Of a stretch of DNA of 64,000 bases, positions 20,229 to 29,506 are shown piece after piece. The first letter of the stretch is position 1. Every line of letters begins with the position of its first letter. The notes below the pieces were generated by a model. It saw nothing but the letters and a program-made list of their open reading frames with translations, was not told the DNA's origin and ran no database searches. Made by a program: the position numbers and the translations under genes. This DNA is from Gramella sp. MAR_2010_147 (GTDB lineage Bacteria > Bacteroidota > Bacteroidia > Flavobacteriales > Flavobacteriaceae): contig NZ_LT629741.1 of the NCBI RefSeq assembly GCF_900105135.1, positions 558,001-622,000 of the forward strand, read 5' to 3'.

Positions 20229-22331
20229 ATGGCCGAGAAACGTTATATAAACAGAGAGTTAAGCTGGTTATCTTTTAATGCCAGAGTTTTACAGGAAGCC
20301 GCAGATGAAACAGTCCCCTTAATTGAAAGGCTTAGGTTTCTCGGAATATTTTCCAATAATCTTGATGAATTTTTCAAGGTTAGATATGCCACGGTTAAAC
20401 GTATTGACCTTGCCGGAAAAGCTGGGAAAAGTGTTTTAGGCGGAATAAAAGCCAGTAAACTTCTTGAAGCGATTACCAAAATTGTGATCGATCAGCAGTC
20501 TGAAAGTTTAAAAATTCTTGAAGACATTCAAACTAAGCTACGAGGTCATAACATAAATATTATAAAGGAAAATGAGGTAACCGGAAGTCAGCAGGAATTC
20601 ATTAAAAACTTTTTCCTTAGTAAGGTGAGTCCGGCTCTGGTAACTATAATTTTGAATGATCTTCCTGAAATGCCTTCATTAAAGGATAGCGCGGCCTATT
20701 TAGCGGTAAAAATGGTTATGACAGATGAAACCGAGCCTGCCCAGGGAATTGCAAAAATCCTTAATAAACCACCAAAAGAAAAAAGGTATGTCTTAATTGA
20801 AATCCCAAGAAATATAGAACGCTTTGTGGTATTGCCGGAAGAAAATGGAGAACAGTTTATAATACTATTAGATGATCTCATTAGGTATAATCTAAATACC
20901 ATATTCAATATTTTCAAATATGAAAGCCTTTCGGCTCATATGATCAAAATTACGAGAGATGCAGAGCTGGACCTGGATAGTGATCTTAGTAAAAGTTTCA
21001 TCGAGAAGATTTCAGATAGTGTAAAAGACAGGATAAAGGGTGACCCTGTTAGATTTGTTTATGATAAGAACATAGACAGTGATACGCTCACCTACCTTAT
21101 GAATAAGATGGGGATTGATTCTACTGATAGTATTATACCTGGCGGTAGATATCATAACCGCAGGGATTATATGGATTTTCCAAGTATAGGAAAAGAAGAT
21201 CTTTATTATGAAGTGAGGGAGCCATTGCCCATTCCCGGGTTAATTCTTCAAACAAGTGTATTAAAAGGAATTGCCGAAAAGGATTATTTGCTTTATACAC
21301 CTTACCAGAGCTTTGCCTATGTTGTTAAGTTTTTGAGAGAAGCAGCTTTAGATCCTAAGGTTAAGACAATAAAAATCACGATTTACCGGCTCGCAAAAAT
21401 ATCACATATCGCCAGTTCGCTTATTAATGCGGTTAAAAATGGTAAAAAAGTTACTGTTCAAATCGAGCTTAGAGCAAGATTTGATGAAGTTGCAAATATT
21501 CGGTATGCAGAACAGATGCAGGAGGAGGGTGTAAAACTTATCTTTGGAGTTCCCGGTCTCAAAGTTCACTGTAAGACCTGCGTTATTGAAAGGGAAGAAG
21601 AAGGTAAACTTAAAAGATATGGCTTTATAAGTACCGGGAACTTTAATGAAAATACTTCCAGGGTTTATACAGATTATACTTTATTTACTGCCGATCCTTC
21701 TATTCTGAAGGAAGTCAATATGGTATTTGACTTTTTTGAAACCAATTACAAGGTAAATAAATACAAACATCTTATTGTTTCTCCTCACTATACCAGGAAT
21801 GTAATTTATAATCTTATTCAAAATGAGATTGATAATGCTAAAAATGGCAAGCCATCTGGGATTCGTCTAAAACTGAATAGTCTTTCAGATAATGGCGTAA
21901 TAGATAAGCTATATATGGCCAGTAAAGCGGGAGTGAAGATAAAACTAATTATTCGTGGTATATGTTGTCTGGTTCCCGGTGTTGAAGGCTTAAGTGAAAA
22001 TATTGAAGCTATAAGCATCGTGGATAAATTTCTGGAGCATCCCAGAGTTTTTATATTTGAGAATAATGATGATTCCCGGGTTTATATTTCTTCCGCAGAT
22101 TTTATGACGAGAAACCTTGACCAGCGAGTAGAGATTTCTTGCCCTATTTATGATGAAGATATCAAGCAAGAACTTATGGAAACATTTGAAATTAGCTGGA
22201 GCGATAACGTGAAAGCAAGAAACCATTGCCGTGGTATGGAAAATCCATACAGGGATAACAAAGAACCAAAACTGCGCTCACAGTTCGCTTTATATGATTA
22301 TTATTTAAAAAAAATTGATATTAACGAGTAA
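20229..22331 (+). CDS. ppk1: Polyphosphate kinase 1
   Basis: The 700-residue protein has the full PPK1 layout: an N-terminal helical domain opening with INRELSWLSFNARVLQEA, a middle head domain, and two phospholipase D-like C-terminal domains. The conserved segment VHCKTCVIERE carries the probable phospho-accepting His447, followed by GNFNENTSRVYTDY and a second PLD region with GICCLVPG and SADFMTRNLDQRVE. The enzyme reversibly transfers the gamma phosphate of ATP onto polyphosphate. Its stop codon overlaps the ATG of ppx by one base (TAATG), indicating translational coupling between synthesis and breakdown of polyphosphate. Confidence 0.96.
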   Translation: MAEKRYINRELSWLSFNARVLQEAADETVPLIERLRFLGIFSNNLDEFFKVRYATVKRIDLAGKAGKSVLGGIKASKLLEAITKIVIDQQSESLKILEDIQTKLRGHNINIIKENEVTGSQQEFIKNFFLSKVSPALVTIILNDLPEMPSLKDSAAYLAVKMVMTDETEPAQGIAKILNKPPKEKRYVLIEIPRNIERFVVLPEENGEQFIILLDDLIRYNLNTIFNIFKYESLSAHMIKITRDAELDLDSDLSKSFIEKISDSVKDRIKGDPVRFVYDKNIDSDTLTYLMNKMGIDSTDSIIPGGRYHNRRDYMDFPSIGKEDLYYEVREPLPIPGLILQTSVLKGIAEKDYLLYTPYQSFAYVVKFLREAALDPKVKTIKITIYRLAKISHIASSLINAVKNGKKVTVQIELRARFDEVANIRYAEQMQEEGVKLIFGVPGLKVHCKTCVIEREEEGKLKRYGFISTGNFNENTSRVYTDYTLFTADPSILKEVNMVFDFFETNYKVNKYKHLIVSPHYTRNVIYNLIQNEIDNAKNGKPSGIRLKLNSLSDNGVIDKLYMASKAGVKIKLIIRGICCLVPGVEGLSENIEAISIVDKFLEHPRVFIFENNDDSRVYISSADFMTRNLDQRVEISCPIYDEDIKQELMETFEISWSDNVKARNHCRGMENPYRDNKEPKLRSQFALYDYYLKKIDINE

Positions 22332-23236
22332 TGATAAAACAAAAAACATACGCCGCAATTGATATTGGTTCCAATGCCGTTAGACTTTTAGTGTCTACCA
22401 TTACAGAAAAAGAAGGTATGGAAACTAACTTTAGAAAGACTTCTCTTGTTAGGGTTCCAATTAGGTTGGGAGCAGATGTATTCTTAAAAAAGAAGGTATC
22501 TGAAAAGAATACCACAAGAATGATAGATACCATGCATGCTTTTAATTTAATTATGAAATCTCATGGTGTTGAAAAATATAAGGCCTGTGCCACTTCAGCA
22601 ATGAGAGAAGCACAAAATGGGGATGAAATTGCGCAAATTATTAAGAAGAAATCTGGGTTAGATATTGAGATCATCGATGGAAGTCACGAAGCCGCTATTA
22701 TTGCAGCAACAGATCTTCATGCGCTTATTCAAAATGACTGTAATTATCTCTATGTAGATGTGGGGGGAGGTAGTACCGAGTATACCATGTACAGCAATGG
22801 TAAAACGGTGGCCTCAAGATCTTTTAAGGTGGGTACCGTAAGGATGATGGAAGATCTTGTAGAACATAAGACCTGGGAAGAGATGCAGCAATGGGTAAAG
22901 GAAACCACCAGAAATTTTGAAGAAATAGATCTGATTGGTTCCGGAGGAAACATCAACAATATTTTCAAAACGAGCGGAAAAAAGGTAGGGAAACCCTTAA
23001 GCCTCAAATATCTTAAAGATTACGATGAGAAGTTGAATTCTTACACTTATGAAGAGAGAATTACAGAGTTGGACTTAAAGAATGATAGGGCAGATGTAAT
23101 TATTCCTGCATCCAGGATCTATGTTAATTCTATGAAATGGGCCAAAGCAAATTGGATACATGTCCCTCAAATTGGTCTTGCAGATGGGATCATAAAATCT
23201 TTATACAACGAATCAAATAGGAAAAAGAAGGCCTAA
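22331..23236 (+). CDS. ppx: Exopolyphosphatase, Ppx/GppA family
   Basis: The 301-residue protein has the actin-like ATPase fold of the Ppx/GppA family, with AIDIGSNAVRLLVS near the N-terminus, VDVGGGSTEYT at about 141-151, and a C-terminal RADVIIPASRIY segment. It lacks the extra C-terminal HD-type domain of the 500-residue E. coli enzyme, as is common for short Ppx proteins. It should hydrolyse polyphosphate or pppGpp. Its start overlaps the ppk1 stop, and its stop overlaps the tail of the convergent miaE gene by 4 bases, so no separate terminator fits between them. Confidence 0.92.
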   Translation: MIKQKTYAAIDIGSNAVRLLVSTITEKEGMETNFRKTSLVRVPIRLGADVFLKKKVSEKNTTRMIDTMHAFNLIMKSHGVEKYKACATSAMREAQNGDEIAQIIKKKSGLDIEIIDGSHEAAIIAATDLHALIQNDCNYLYVDVGGGSTEYTMYSNGKTVASRSFKVGTVRMMEDLVEHKTWEEMQQWVKETTRNFEEIDLIGSGGNINNIFKTSGKKVGKPLSLKYLKDYDEKLNSYTYEERITELDLKNDRADVIIPASRIYVNSMKWAKANWIHVPQIGLADGIIKSLYNESNRKKKA

Positions 23237-23814
23237 CCGTGAATGCTTTCGTCTTTTCCAAGATCTTTCATGATCTTTGCTTCAAACTCTAAGAGTTCCT
23301 GCCATTTTTGATCTACGATCTCGCGATCTCCGTACTGCCTGGCAAATTTGAGGAACATCGTATAATGGTTTGCCTCGCTCACCATAAGATCACGGTAAAA
23401 TTTTGCAAGTTCTTTATCTTCCAGTTCTTCAGATAGAAGTCTAAAGCGTTCACAACTCCTGGCTTCAATTAAACCTGCAATTAATAAACGATGAACCATT
23501 TGTGTGGTTCGACTCCCACCTTTTGGAAAGAAATCACGTAATTTCAATACATATTCATCTTTCCTGTCACGTCCCATGGTGAAGCCCATATTGAGAATGC
23601 GATCATGAACCATTTTAAAATGCCCCATCTCTTCTCGGGCTAACGCAGTCATAGCAGTTACTAATTCTGAATATTCAGGGTAAGTGACAATCAAGGAAAT
23701 TGCGGTTGATGCTGCTTTTTGCTCACAATAAGCATGATCTACAAGGATGTCTTCAATATTTTTTTCAGCAATATCAGCCCATCTTGGGTCTGTAGGTAAT
23801 TTTAGTCCTAACAT
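23233..23814 (-). CDS. miaE: tRNA-(ms2io6A37) hydroxylase-like di-iron protein
   Basis: The 193-residue protein matches the MiaE family, a ferritin-like di-iron four-helix bundle. Likely iron ligands are seen in ILVDHAYCEQKA, AREEMGHFKMVHD (ExxH), GLIEARSCERF and VSEANHYTMF (ExxH). In Salmonella MiaE hydroxylates the isopentenyl group of modified A37 in tRNA. In Flavobacteriaceae homologues are common, but their tRNA substrate has rarely been tested. The start is 2 nt downstream of the dnaX stop, so the two genes share a transcript. Confidence 0.88.
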   Translation of the reverse strand: MLGLKLPTDPRWADIAEKNIEDILVDHAYCEQKAASTAISLIVTYPEYSELVTAMTALAREEMGHFKMVHDRILNMGFTMGRDRKDEYVLKLRDFFPKGGSRTTQMVHRLLIAGLIEARSCERFRLLSEELEDKELAKFYRDLMVSEANHYTMFLKFARQYGDREIVDQKWQELLEFEAKIMKDLGKDESIHG

Positions 23815-23816
23815 AT

Positions 23817-25754
23817 CTAAACGTCTAAATCAAAAGTTGCCCTAAGTTTATCTAAAAGGGGATTTGCCTCCTTAAGTTTCTCGTATTTCTCTTGTGGTGT
23901 AAAAGCGTATTTCCTGGAAGTTGCTTCATCTACGTGGATATGTAGACGAATATGCGTGTTTCTTAAATGGGCTTTCAAATACGCCATGAGCCTGTTTTCT
24001 TCTCTTTCAAGATCCAGTTTCATGGTCTCATTGGGAAAAGTAAGATGAATATCTTTTCCTTGAAGTGTAGGAGTTTGTGATTCAAAAATAGATGCAAGTA
24101 TCTTTTCTCCTTTCCTCTTTAATTTATCGGTATAATTTTTCCATTGGAGTACGAGATCTTCTTCACTAAAAGAATCATCCATCACTTTTTCTACAGGCAT
24201 CATCGCCTTTTGCTTTTCAGCAAGTTCTTTTTTCTTGCCAATACTCTTCATAGATAGCCCGGAAACTTTTTCTCTTTTAATCTCAGGAAAAGCTTTTTGT
24301 TCCGGTTCTTTTTCTGCTGAAGTTTTTACTTCCTTACTCTTGTTTTGCTTGTCTGGAACTGATTCATTTTTGGCTAAGACTTCATTCTTCGGTTCGTGAA
24401 TTTCATTTTCATGAGGGATGGATGTCTTAGAATCATCTGCCGCTTCAGTATCCTGAATATTTTGTGCTATTGTGCTTGTATCTGCGGGACGGTCTTCTGA
24501 ATAGTAAATATCTTCTTTCTCATCAGTACAGCTTTCCTTTGAAACATCTGGTTTAGGAAGTGGAATTTCTTCTGAAGGAGAAGAATTATCATGTTCATTT
24601 TCTCTGACGAGAGTTTTTTTCTCTGTAGGAATACTCACAGCTTCCTGTTCAAAGTTTGAAGCAGGAACTATCTTGCGATCAGACTTTTTTTTTTCTGAAT
24701 CAAAGCTAATCGATGCAAGTTGCATCAGGCAAAGCTCTACCAATAATCTTTGATTATGACTGCTCTTATATTTTAGATCACAGGAATTTGCAAGTTCTAT
24801 AGCTTCCAGTAAAAATTGATGTGAAGTTTTTTGAGACTGTTCAAAATATTTAGCTTTTGTTTGATCCCCAACTTCCAGTAGGGCAATGGTCTTTTGATCT
24901 TTGCAAACCAATAAATCTCTAAAGTGCGAGGCAAGCCCGGCTATAAAATGATGACCATCAAAACCACTGGAGAGAATATCATTGTAATTTACGAGTAACT
25001 GTGGGATATTATTCTCCAAAATCAGGTCTGTTACCTGCATATAGGTGTCGTAATCCAACACATTCAGGTTTTCGGTTACGGCCTGTCTTGTAAGATCATT
25101 TCCGCTAAAACTAACCACTCTGTCATAGATAGAAAGAGCGTCCCTCATAGCACCATCAGCTTTCTGCGCGATAATATGCAATGCGTCATCTTCGGCATTT
25201 ACACCTTCCTGCTGGGCGATGTGTCCTAGATAATTTTTAGCATCGGTGACGGTGATTCTCTTAAAATCGAAGATCTGACAACGAGAGAGTATCGTTGGTA
25301 TAATTTTATGTTTTTCTGTAGTTGCAAGAATAAAGATCGCATGTTTTGGCGGCTCTTCCAGAGTTTTTAAAAAGGCATTAAACGCGGAAGCTGAAAGCAT
25401 GTGAACCTCATCTATAATATAGACCTTGTAATTCCCAACCTGAGGCGGAATTCGTACCTGATCTATTAGATTACGAATATCATCTACAGAGTTATTGGAA
25501 GCGGCATCCAGTTCAAAAATATTGAATGCAAAATCTTCATCTGGATCCTGCGTTTCTTTTTGATTGATCATTTTCGCAAGAATACGGGCACAGGTAGTTT
25601 TACCAACCCCACGCGGACCTGTAAATAACAGTGCCTGGGCCAGGTGATTGTTGTTTATGGCATTTGCCAGGGTATTTGTGATTGCCTGTTGGCCAACAAC
25701 ATCTTTAAAGGTTTGCGGCCTGTATTTTCTTGCCGATACTACGAAATGCTCCAT
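23817..25754 (-). CDS. dnaX: DNA polymerase III subunits gamma/tau
   Basis: The AAA+ clamp-loader domain is clear: ARKYRPQTFKDVVGQ, Walker A GPRGVGKTT (46-54), Walker B IIDEVHML, sensor LATTEKHKI and the SRC arginine finger. A long acidic/lysine-rich linker (about residues 365-510) precedes a tau-like C-terminal domain. The usual zinc-binding cysteines after Walker A are missing; the segment reads ARILAKMINQKETQDPDED. I chose the ATG at 25754 (MEHFVV; 645 residues) rather than an upstream in-frame start at 25787. The promoter box at 25772-25779 would lie inside that longer version, and the extra 11 residues are hydrophobic and atypical. Confidence 0.94.
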   Translation of the reverse strand: MEHFVVSARKYRPQTFKDVVGQQAITNTLANAINNNHLAQALLFTGPRGVGKTTCARILAKMINQKETQDPDEDFAFNIFELDAASNNSVDDIRNLIDQVRIPPQVGNYKVYIIDEVHMLSASAFNAFLKTLEEPPKHAIFILATTEKHKIIPTILSRCQIFDFKRITVTDAKNYLGHIAQQEGVNAEDDALHIIAQKADGAMRDALSIYDRVVSFSGNDLTRQAVTENLNVLDYDTYMQVTDLILENNIPQLLVNYNDILSSGFDGHHFIAGLASHFRDLLVCKDQKTIALLEVGDQTKAKYFEQSQKTSHQFLLEAIELANSCDLKYKSSHNQRLLVELCLMQLASISFDSEKKKSDRKIVPASNFEQEAVSIPTEKKTLVRENEHDNSSPSEEIPLPKPDVSKESCTDEKEDIYYSEDRPADTSTIAQNIQDTEAADDSKTSIPHENEIHEPKNEVLAKNESVPDKQNKSKEVKTSAEKEPEQKAFPEIKREKVSGLSMKSIGKKKELAEKQKAMMPVEKVMDDSFSEEDLVLQWKNYTDKLKRKGEKILASIFESQTPTLQGKDIHLTFPNETMKLDLEREENRLMAYLKAHLRNTHIRLHIHVDEATSRKYAFTPQEKYEKLKEANPLLDKLRATFDLDV

Positions 25755-25771
25755 CCAAAAGATTTGAATTA

Positions 25772-25779
25772 CAAATATA
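25772..25779 (-). promoter_or_regulatory. Putative dnaX promoter -7 box
   Basis: The minus strand reads TATATTTG, a perfect match to the Bacteroidota TAnnTTTG box, 18 nt upstream of the dnaX ATG at 25754. No clear TTTG -33 box was found. Its position supports the shorter dnaX start. Confidence 0.6.
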
Positions 25780-25856
25780 AAAATCACAAGTCTAAACGCC
25801 AGTGTAGAGATGCTTATTTATGAACAAATACGGGAAGAAATCAACATAAATTAACT

Positions 25857-25864
25857 TACATTTG
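25857..25864 (+). promoter_or_regulatory. Putative rnpB promoter -7 box
   Basis: TACATTTG is a perfect TAnnTTTG box placed a few bases upstream of the expected 5' end of the RNase P RNA (about 25869-25871). The -33 element is not obvious. Confidence 0.65.
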
Positions 25865-25868
25865 TCGG

Positions 25869-26178
25869 GAAGCAGGCCGCCTTATCGTTCCGACATTATT
25901 TCGGAGAGGAAAGTCCGGACACCGTAGAGCAGCATAGTGGGTAACGCCCATCGGTCGTGAGATCAGGACAAGTGCAACAGAAAGAATGTACAGGTTAAGC
26001 TGTAGTGAAACCAGGTAAACTCTATGCGGTGCAATGCCATGTATACCGGTATCTAAGGATCGCTCGTCCGTTGCCGGAGGGTAGGCAGCTAAAAATTAGC
26101 GGTAACGCTAATTTCAGATAAATGATAAGGAGTCCGATCAATTATCGGATGACAGAATCCGGCTTACAGGCCTGCTTT
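25869..26178 (+). ncRNA. rnpB: RNase P RNA (type A-like)
   Basis: Hallmarks of the RNase P RNA core are present: GAGGAAAGTCCGGACACC near the 5' end (25915-25932), CAGAAAGAATGTACAG in the middle and ACAGAATCCGGCTTACAGGC near the 3' end. The P1 helix forms from AGCAGGCC (25871-25878) and GGCCTGCT (26169-26176). A T-run follows directly and acts as terminator, abutting the stop codon of the convergent GH16 gene. The RNA cleaves 5' leaders from tRNA precursors. Exact ends are estimated from P1. Confidence 0.95.
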
Positions 26179-26179
26179 T

Positions 26180-27010
26180 TTATTCTTCAATTTGTTTATA
26201 AACCCGCACGTAATCTACAAGGAATTTTTGAGGAAAGATCTCTTTGTCTACTTCTCCCGCCCAATTACCGCCCAGGGCAAGATTTAAAATAAGATAAAAT
26301 GGCTTTCTAAAAGGATTGTTTTTACTACCTGCCTGGTCAATATCAAAACTGTAGTACAGGGAATTATCAATAAGAAACTCAATTTTTTCTGAAGTCCAGT
26401 TAACAGAATACACATGAAATTTCTTTGAAGGATTGCTTATTGCTTTAACTCCCCCGCTAGATTTGATTCCCTGAGGATTGTCCCAGGGGTAATGTACGGT
26501 CGCATGGATCTCATTGGGTTCTACACCCACATGTTCCATAATATCAATTTCCCCGGCGTATGGGTATTCAATTTCCTCAAAATTTGCTCCCAGCATCCAG
26601 ATAGCAGGCCATACCCCATTGCCTTCAGGTAATTTTGCACGTACCTCTACACGTCCATATTTGAATTCAAATTTGTCTTTAGTGTTGATGCTGCCAGAGG
26701 TGTAGTTGGAAGATTCAGTATTTATGCGATAGTTTTTTATGTTAGGATCAAATCTTTTATTCTTGAAATGTTCTTTTTTGGCAATTAATTCCAGCTTTCC
26801 GTTCTTGATAAGAACATTCTTTTTTCTTTTGGTGTAGATCTGTTCCTCCAGATTCCTTATAAATCCTGTTTCATAATTCCATTTTTCAGGATCGGGTTTT
26901 CCGGTATCGAGAAATTCATCACTCCAAACCAGTTGATAATTTTGGGCTTTAAGCATTTGAAAGGATTGTAAAATAAAAAAGCAGCTAAAAATAATTGGGA
27001 AATATTTCAT
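26180..27010 (-). CDS. Glycoside hydrolase family 16 (laminarinase-like beta-glucanase)
   Basis: The 276-residue protein has a signal peptide (ending MLKAQ) and then a single GH16 domain. The catalytic motif GEIDIMEHVG supplies Glu154 (nucleophile), Asp156 and Glu159 (acid/base). Other family segments are YQLVWSDEF, WPAIWMLG, HATVHYPWDNP and FYLILNLALGGNWAG. GH16 enzymes of this type cleave beta-1,3 or mixed beta-1,3/1,4 glucans such as algal laminarin. No C-terminal binding module or T9SS sorting domain is present, so a periplasmic enzyme is likely. The N-terminus has no lipobox cysteine. Exact substrate is inferred. Confidence 0.9.
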   Translation of the reverse strand: MKYFPIIFSCFFILQSFQMLKAQNYQLVWSDEFLDTGKPDPEKWNYETGFIRNLEEQIYTKRKKNVLIKNGKLELIAKKEHFKNKRFDPNIKNYRINTESSNYTSGSINTKDKFEFKYGRVEVRAKLPEGNGVWPAIWMLGANFEEIEYPYAGEIDIMEHVGVEPNEIHATVHYPWDNPQGIKSSGGVKAISNPSKKFHVYSVNWTSEKIEFLIDNSLYYSFDIDQAGSKNNPFRKPFYLILNLALGGNWAGEVDKEIFPQKFLVDYVRVYKQIEE

Positions 27011-27016
27011 CTAACT

Positions 27017-27397
27017 TCAATTAGCAGAAATGATGCCATTTGCCCAAATAATTGCTTCTTCCTTGTTTTGAAATAACTCATAAGGAACGGGGGAGAAGTT
27101 CTTCTCAAAATTAGCAGTCTTTAATTTCTCAATTTTATCGCTAATTACTGCGATGCCTTTCAGTTTATTTATTTGAATAAGATCAATATACACCACAGGG
27201 TTCACATTATAATTATACTTCCTGTGAGTAATGTAAACAAAGCTTCTATCTTTAAAATGACTGATACAGATCTCACGGAGTTTTTCGATATGCTCCTTTT
27301 CAATGATTAGATCTTCTTTTATGGTTGAAATAACCATCGATTCATAGAAAACAAGATTTGTGAAACTTAGTTCAAGTTCTTTAGTAGATTGGGTCAT
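27017..27397 (-). CDS. STAS/SpoIIAA-like hypothetical protein
   Basis: This 126-residue protein has no signal peptide or membrane segment. The pattern of alternating strands and helices, a central YITHRKYNYNVNP loop and a C-terminal FQNKEEAIIWANG resemble the STAS/SpoIIAA-like proteins common in Flavobacteriaceae, but no catalytic motif can be named. It lies 6 nt upstream of the GH16 gene and 16 nt downstream of rsmD, so it is probably co-transcribed with both. The function is unknown. Confidence 0.7.
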   Translation of the reverse strand: MTQSTKELELSFTNLVFYESMVISTIKEDLIIEKEHIEKLREICISHFKDRSFVYITHRKYNYNVNPVVYIDLIQINKLKGIAVISDKIEKLKTANFEKNFSPVPYELFQNKEEAIIWANGIISAN

Positions 27398-27413
27398 AAC
27401 TGAAGATAGTCAA

Positions 27414-27947
27414 TTATTCGAAAAAACTAAAGACAGAACCACCATATTTGCGACTTTCCCTGAAGTTTTCAAGCTCTGAAAGATCGGTGTGTTTAGAATG
27501 TTCAATAATTAACTGTCCATCTTCATTTAGCATATTATTTTGAAAAACCAGCTCACTTATTTTAGCAAACTTCTTATCATCAAAATTATAAGGAGGATCT
27601 GCAAATATGATATCCGCTTTTACTGATACTTTTTCAAGATATTTAAATACATCACTTTTGATGGTGGTGATAGGGAAGTCAAGTTCTGCAGAAGTTTTCT
27701 TGATAAATTTCACACAGTCAAAATTGGCATCTACAGCAGTAATAGTTTTAGCACCCCGGGCAGCAAATTCATAAGCGATGTTTCCTGTACCCGAAAAAAG
27801 ATCAATAATGCTGAGATCCTGAAGATGATAGTGGTTATTCAGGATATTAAATAAAGCTTCCTTGGCAACATCTGTAGTAGGCCGTACAGGTAATTTTGAC
27901 GGAGCTGTTATTCTTCTTCCTTTATGAGTTCCTGAGATAATTCGCAT
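27414..27947 (-). CDS. rsmD: 16S rRNA (guanine966-N2)-methyltransferase
   Basis: The 177-residue protein has the RsmD signature: MRIISGTHKGRRI at the N-terminus, RPTTDVAKEALFNIL, the SAM-binding LFSGTGNIAYEFAARGA and the catalytic DPPYNF. It methylates N2 of G966 in 16S rRNA. Its ATG shares one base with the stop of the upstream DUF3822 gene (TAATG), a typical coupling in this family of genomes. Confidence 0.94.
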   Translation of the reverse strand: MRIISGTHKGRRITAPSKLPVRPTTDVAKEALFNILNNHYHLQDLSIIDLFSGTGNIAYEFAARGAKTITAVDANFDCVKFIKKTSAELDFPITTIKSDVFKYLEKVSVKADIIFADPPYNFDDKKFAKISELVFQNNMLNEDGQLIIEHSKHTDLSELENFRESRKYGGSVFSFFE

Positions 27948-28771
27948 TATAGAGATTGGATTAAAAGATACTCAGAGCGTTCTTCTTCCGGTTTGTTTTC
28001 AGTGTTAAATTGAAAAGAATGAAATGGCCCCATAAATGAAATATTTTTGATGTAATTCCAGGCCATTTTATATTCTTCAGAATCTTTCGAGATATCCCCA
28101 AACATGATCAGTTCAAATTCATGTGGATCTAAATTAAGCTGTTCCGCAGTAAATAACAGATAATAAAGAAAATCTTCTTTGGTATCGTATTCAAAACTAT
28201 TTGCAAAGATTAGTTTACTATGCTCAATAACTACCAATTGGTAAGTATTAAGATGGGAATGTAAATAGACTTTTGGTGCAGAATTTTGGTTTGGAATACT
28301 AAGTAGAGAATCAATAAGGACACTTAAACTGTGACGATATTCAAATTCTCCGTATTTATCAAAAAAATAGTTGTTGATATTCGCGTATGGAATATAGACA
28401 TTCACAATATCCTTTTGAATCTTATCAAAAGCAATAAAATCGGTCTTAAGAATTTTTGTATTGAATTTTAGAAAGCTTGCAGCATGGTCTTCATCAAATA
28501 ATTCTTCTGGTACCAGCGTAAAAAGGCTGTTGGTATACAGAAGTTTAACTTCGTCTACAGGTTGATTCAATTTCTCCTCTTGCTCATAAGCAAGCTCTAT
28601 TCTGGATAATACTTTAACAGGATCCAGTTGCTTTTCAAATTGGACCTTTTTAAAATAACTTATCGTGTTATCCTGTAGATCCAGCATACAAAAAGAAAGT
28701 CCATTCAAGCTAACCTGAATGGACAATTTCTTATTGTGTGTATTTTCTCTAGTTGTCTCTTTCTCCACCAT
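27947..28771 (-). CDS. DUF3822 family protein
   Basis: The product matches the Bacteroidota DUF3822 family, with KLSIQVSLNGLSFCMLD near the N-terminus and a later pattern suggesting a duplicated actin-like ATPase fold (HSHLNTYQLVVIEHSKLIFANSF, short of a defined nucleotide-binding motif). Homologues usually sit next to rsmD, as here. Three in-frame ATGs lie at 28792, 28786 and 28771. I chose 28771 (MVEKET) because it gives the smallest overlap with the upstream gene (23 bp). Function is unknown; the fold suggestion is from general knowledge, not from a search. Confidence 0.8.
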   Translation of the reverse strand: MVEKETTRENTHNKKLSIQVSLNGLSFCMLDLQDNTISYFKKVQFEKQLDPVKVLSRIELAYEQEEKLNQPVDEVKLLYTNSLFTLVPEELFDEDHAASFLKFNTKILKTDFIAFDKIQKDIVNVYIPYANINNYFFDKYGEFEYRHSLSVLIDSLLSIPNQNSAPKVYLHSHLNTYQLVVIEHSKLIFANSFEYDTKEDFLYYLLFTAEQLNLDPHEFELIMFGDISKDSEEYKMAWNYIKNISFMGPFHSFQFNTENKPEEERSEYLLIQSL

Positions 28772-29408
28772 ACCTGTCAAATCCATTACCACTGGTACTA
28801 ACTTCGGTCATGGAACCAACACTAATATAACGACCGTTAACATCGTCAACAGACTGTACTTCGTTTTCCTGAAGAACTAGTGTTCTATCCTGGTCTCCAA
28901 GAACAACAGCTTTGGCGATTCGGGCTTCAAACACCGGAATTTTATTTTCTCCTTTAGTGATCGTACCTGCTTTAAGTTCAAATTTCTCATCTACACCTTC
29001 TACTGGTACATTCATCATTGTACGATATCTTTCTTCATTTCCTTTAAATAAAGAATCTTTTACTGGAACGAATCCAAGCGTATCAATGATCACTTTTTCT
29101 ATGTATTGATCTACACCATAGGTCTTTTTGTATTCTTCATCAAGAAGTGTAGTATCACGACGTTGAGTAATAGCAAATTCTGCCGTATCAAGGAACCTTA
29201 CCAGCTTATCCCAGTCTCCCTGGAATTGCCCGGTTACTTCCTGATGTGCTAATTCGGCGTTTCTGATGTCTTTAAGGTTTTTAATCACCTTAGTGTATCT
29301 TTTCTCCTTTACTTTGTTAAATTGAAGTGGTTCGTAAACCGCGTTGAAAGTAAGATATGCCAGGAAGATAATCACCAACCAAAGAAGTATCTGTATTACA
29401 AATCTCAT
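28749..29408 (-). CDS. Membrane-anchored hypothetical protein upstream of DUF3822
   Basis: The 219-residue protein has one N-terminal transmembrane segment (about residues 4-23) followed by a soluble domain, probably periplasmic. It contains KNLKDIRNAELAHQEVTGQF and a later VEGVDEKFELKAGTI. I recognise no named domain. It overlaps the start of the DUF3822 gene and has a good promoter box at 29453-29460, so it is the first gene of the 26180-29408 group. Confidence 0.75.
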   Translation of the reverse strand: MRFVIQILLWLVIIFLAYLTFNAVYEPLQFNKVKEKRYTKVIKNLKDIRNAELAHQEVTGQFQGDWDKLVRFLDTAEFAITQRRDTTLLDEEYKKTYGVDQYIEKVIIDTLGFVPVKDSLFKGNEERYRTMMNVPVEGVDEKFELKAGTITKGENKIPVFEARIAKAVVLGDQDRTLVLQENEVQSVDDVNGRYISVGSMTEVSTSGNGFDRYGGERDN

Positions 29409-29452
29409 GCTTTAATAGTTTATGTTTTAATTTGAAGGTTATTGGTTACACG

Positions 29453-29460
29453 CAAATCTA
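29453..29460 (-). promoter_or_regulatory. Putative promoter -7 box for the 28749-29408 gene group
   Basis: The minus strand reads TAGATTTG, a perfect TAnnTTTG match, 45 nt upstream of the ATG at 29408. It is back to back with the plus-strand box at 29507-29514. Confidence 0.55.
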
Positions 29461-29506
29461 CAACTTTTTTTTATTCGTAAAAGTTTCTGCCATAAAAATC
29501 CATTCT

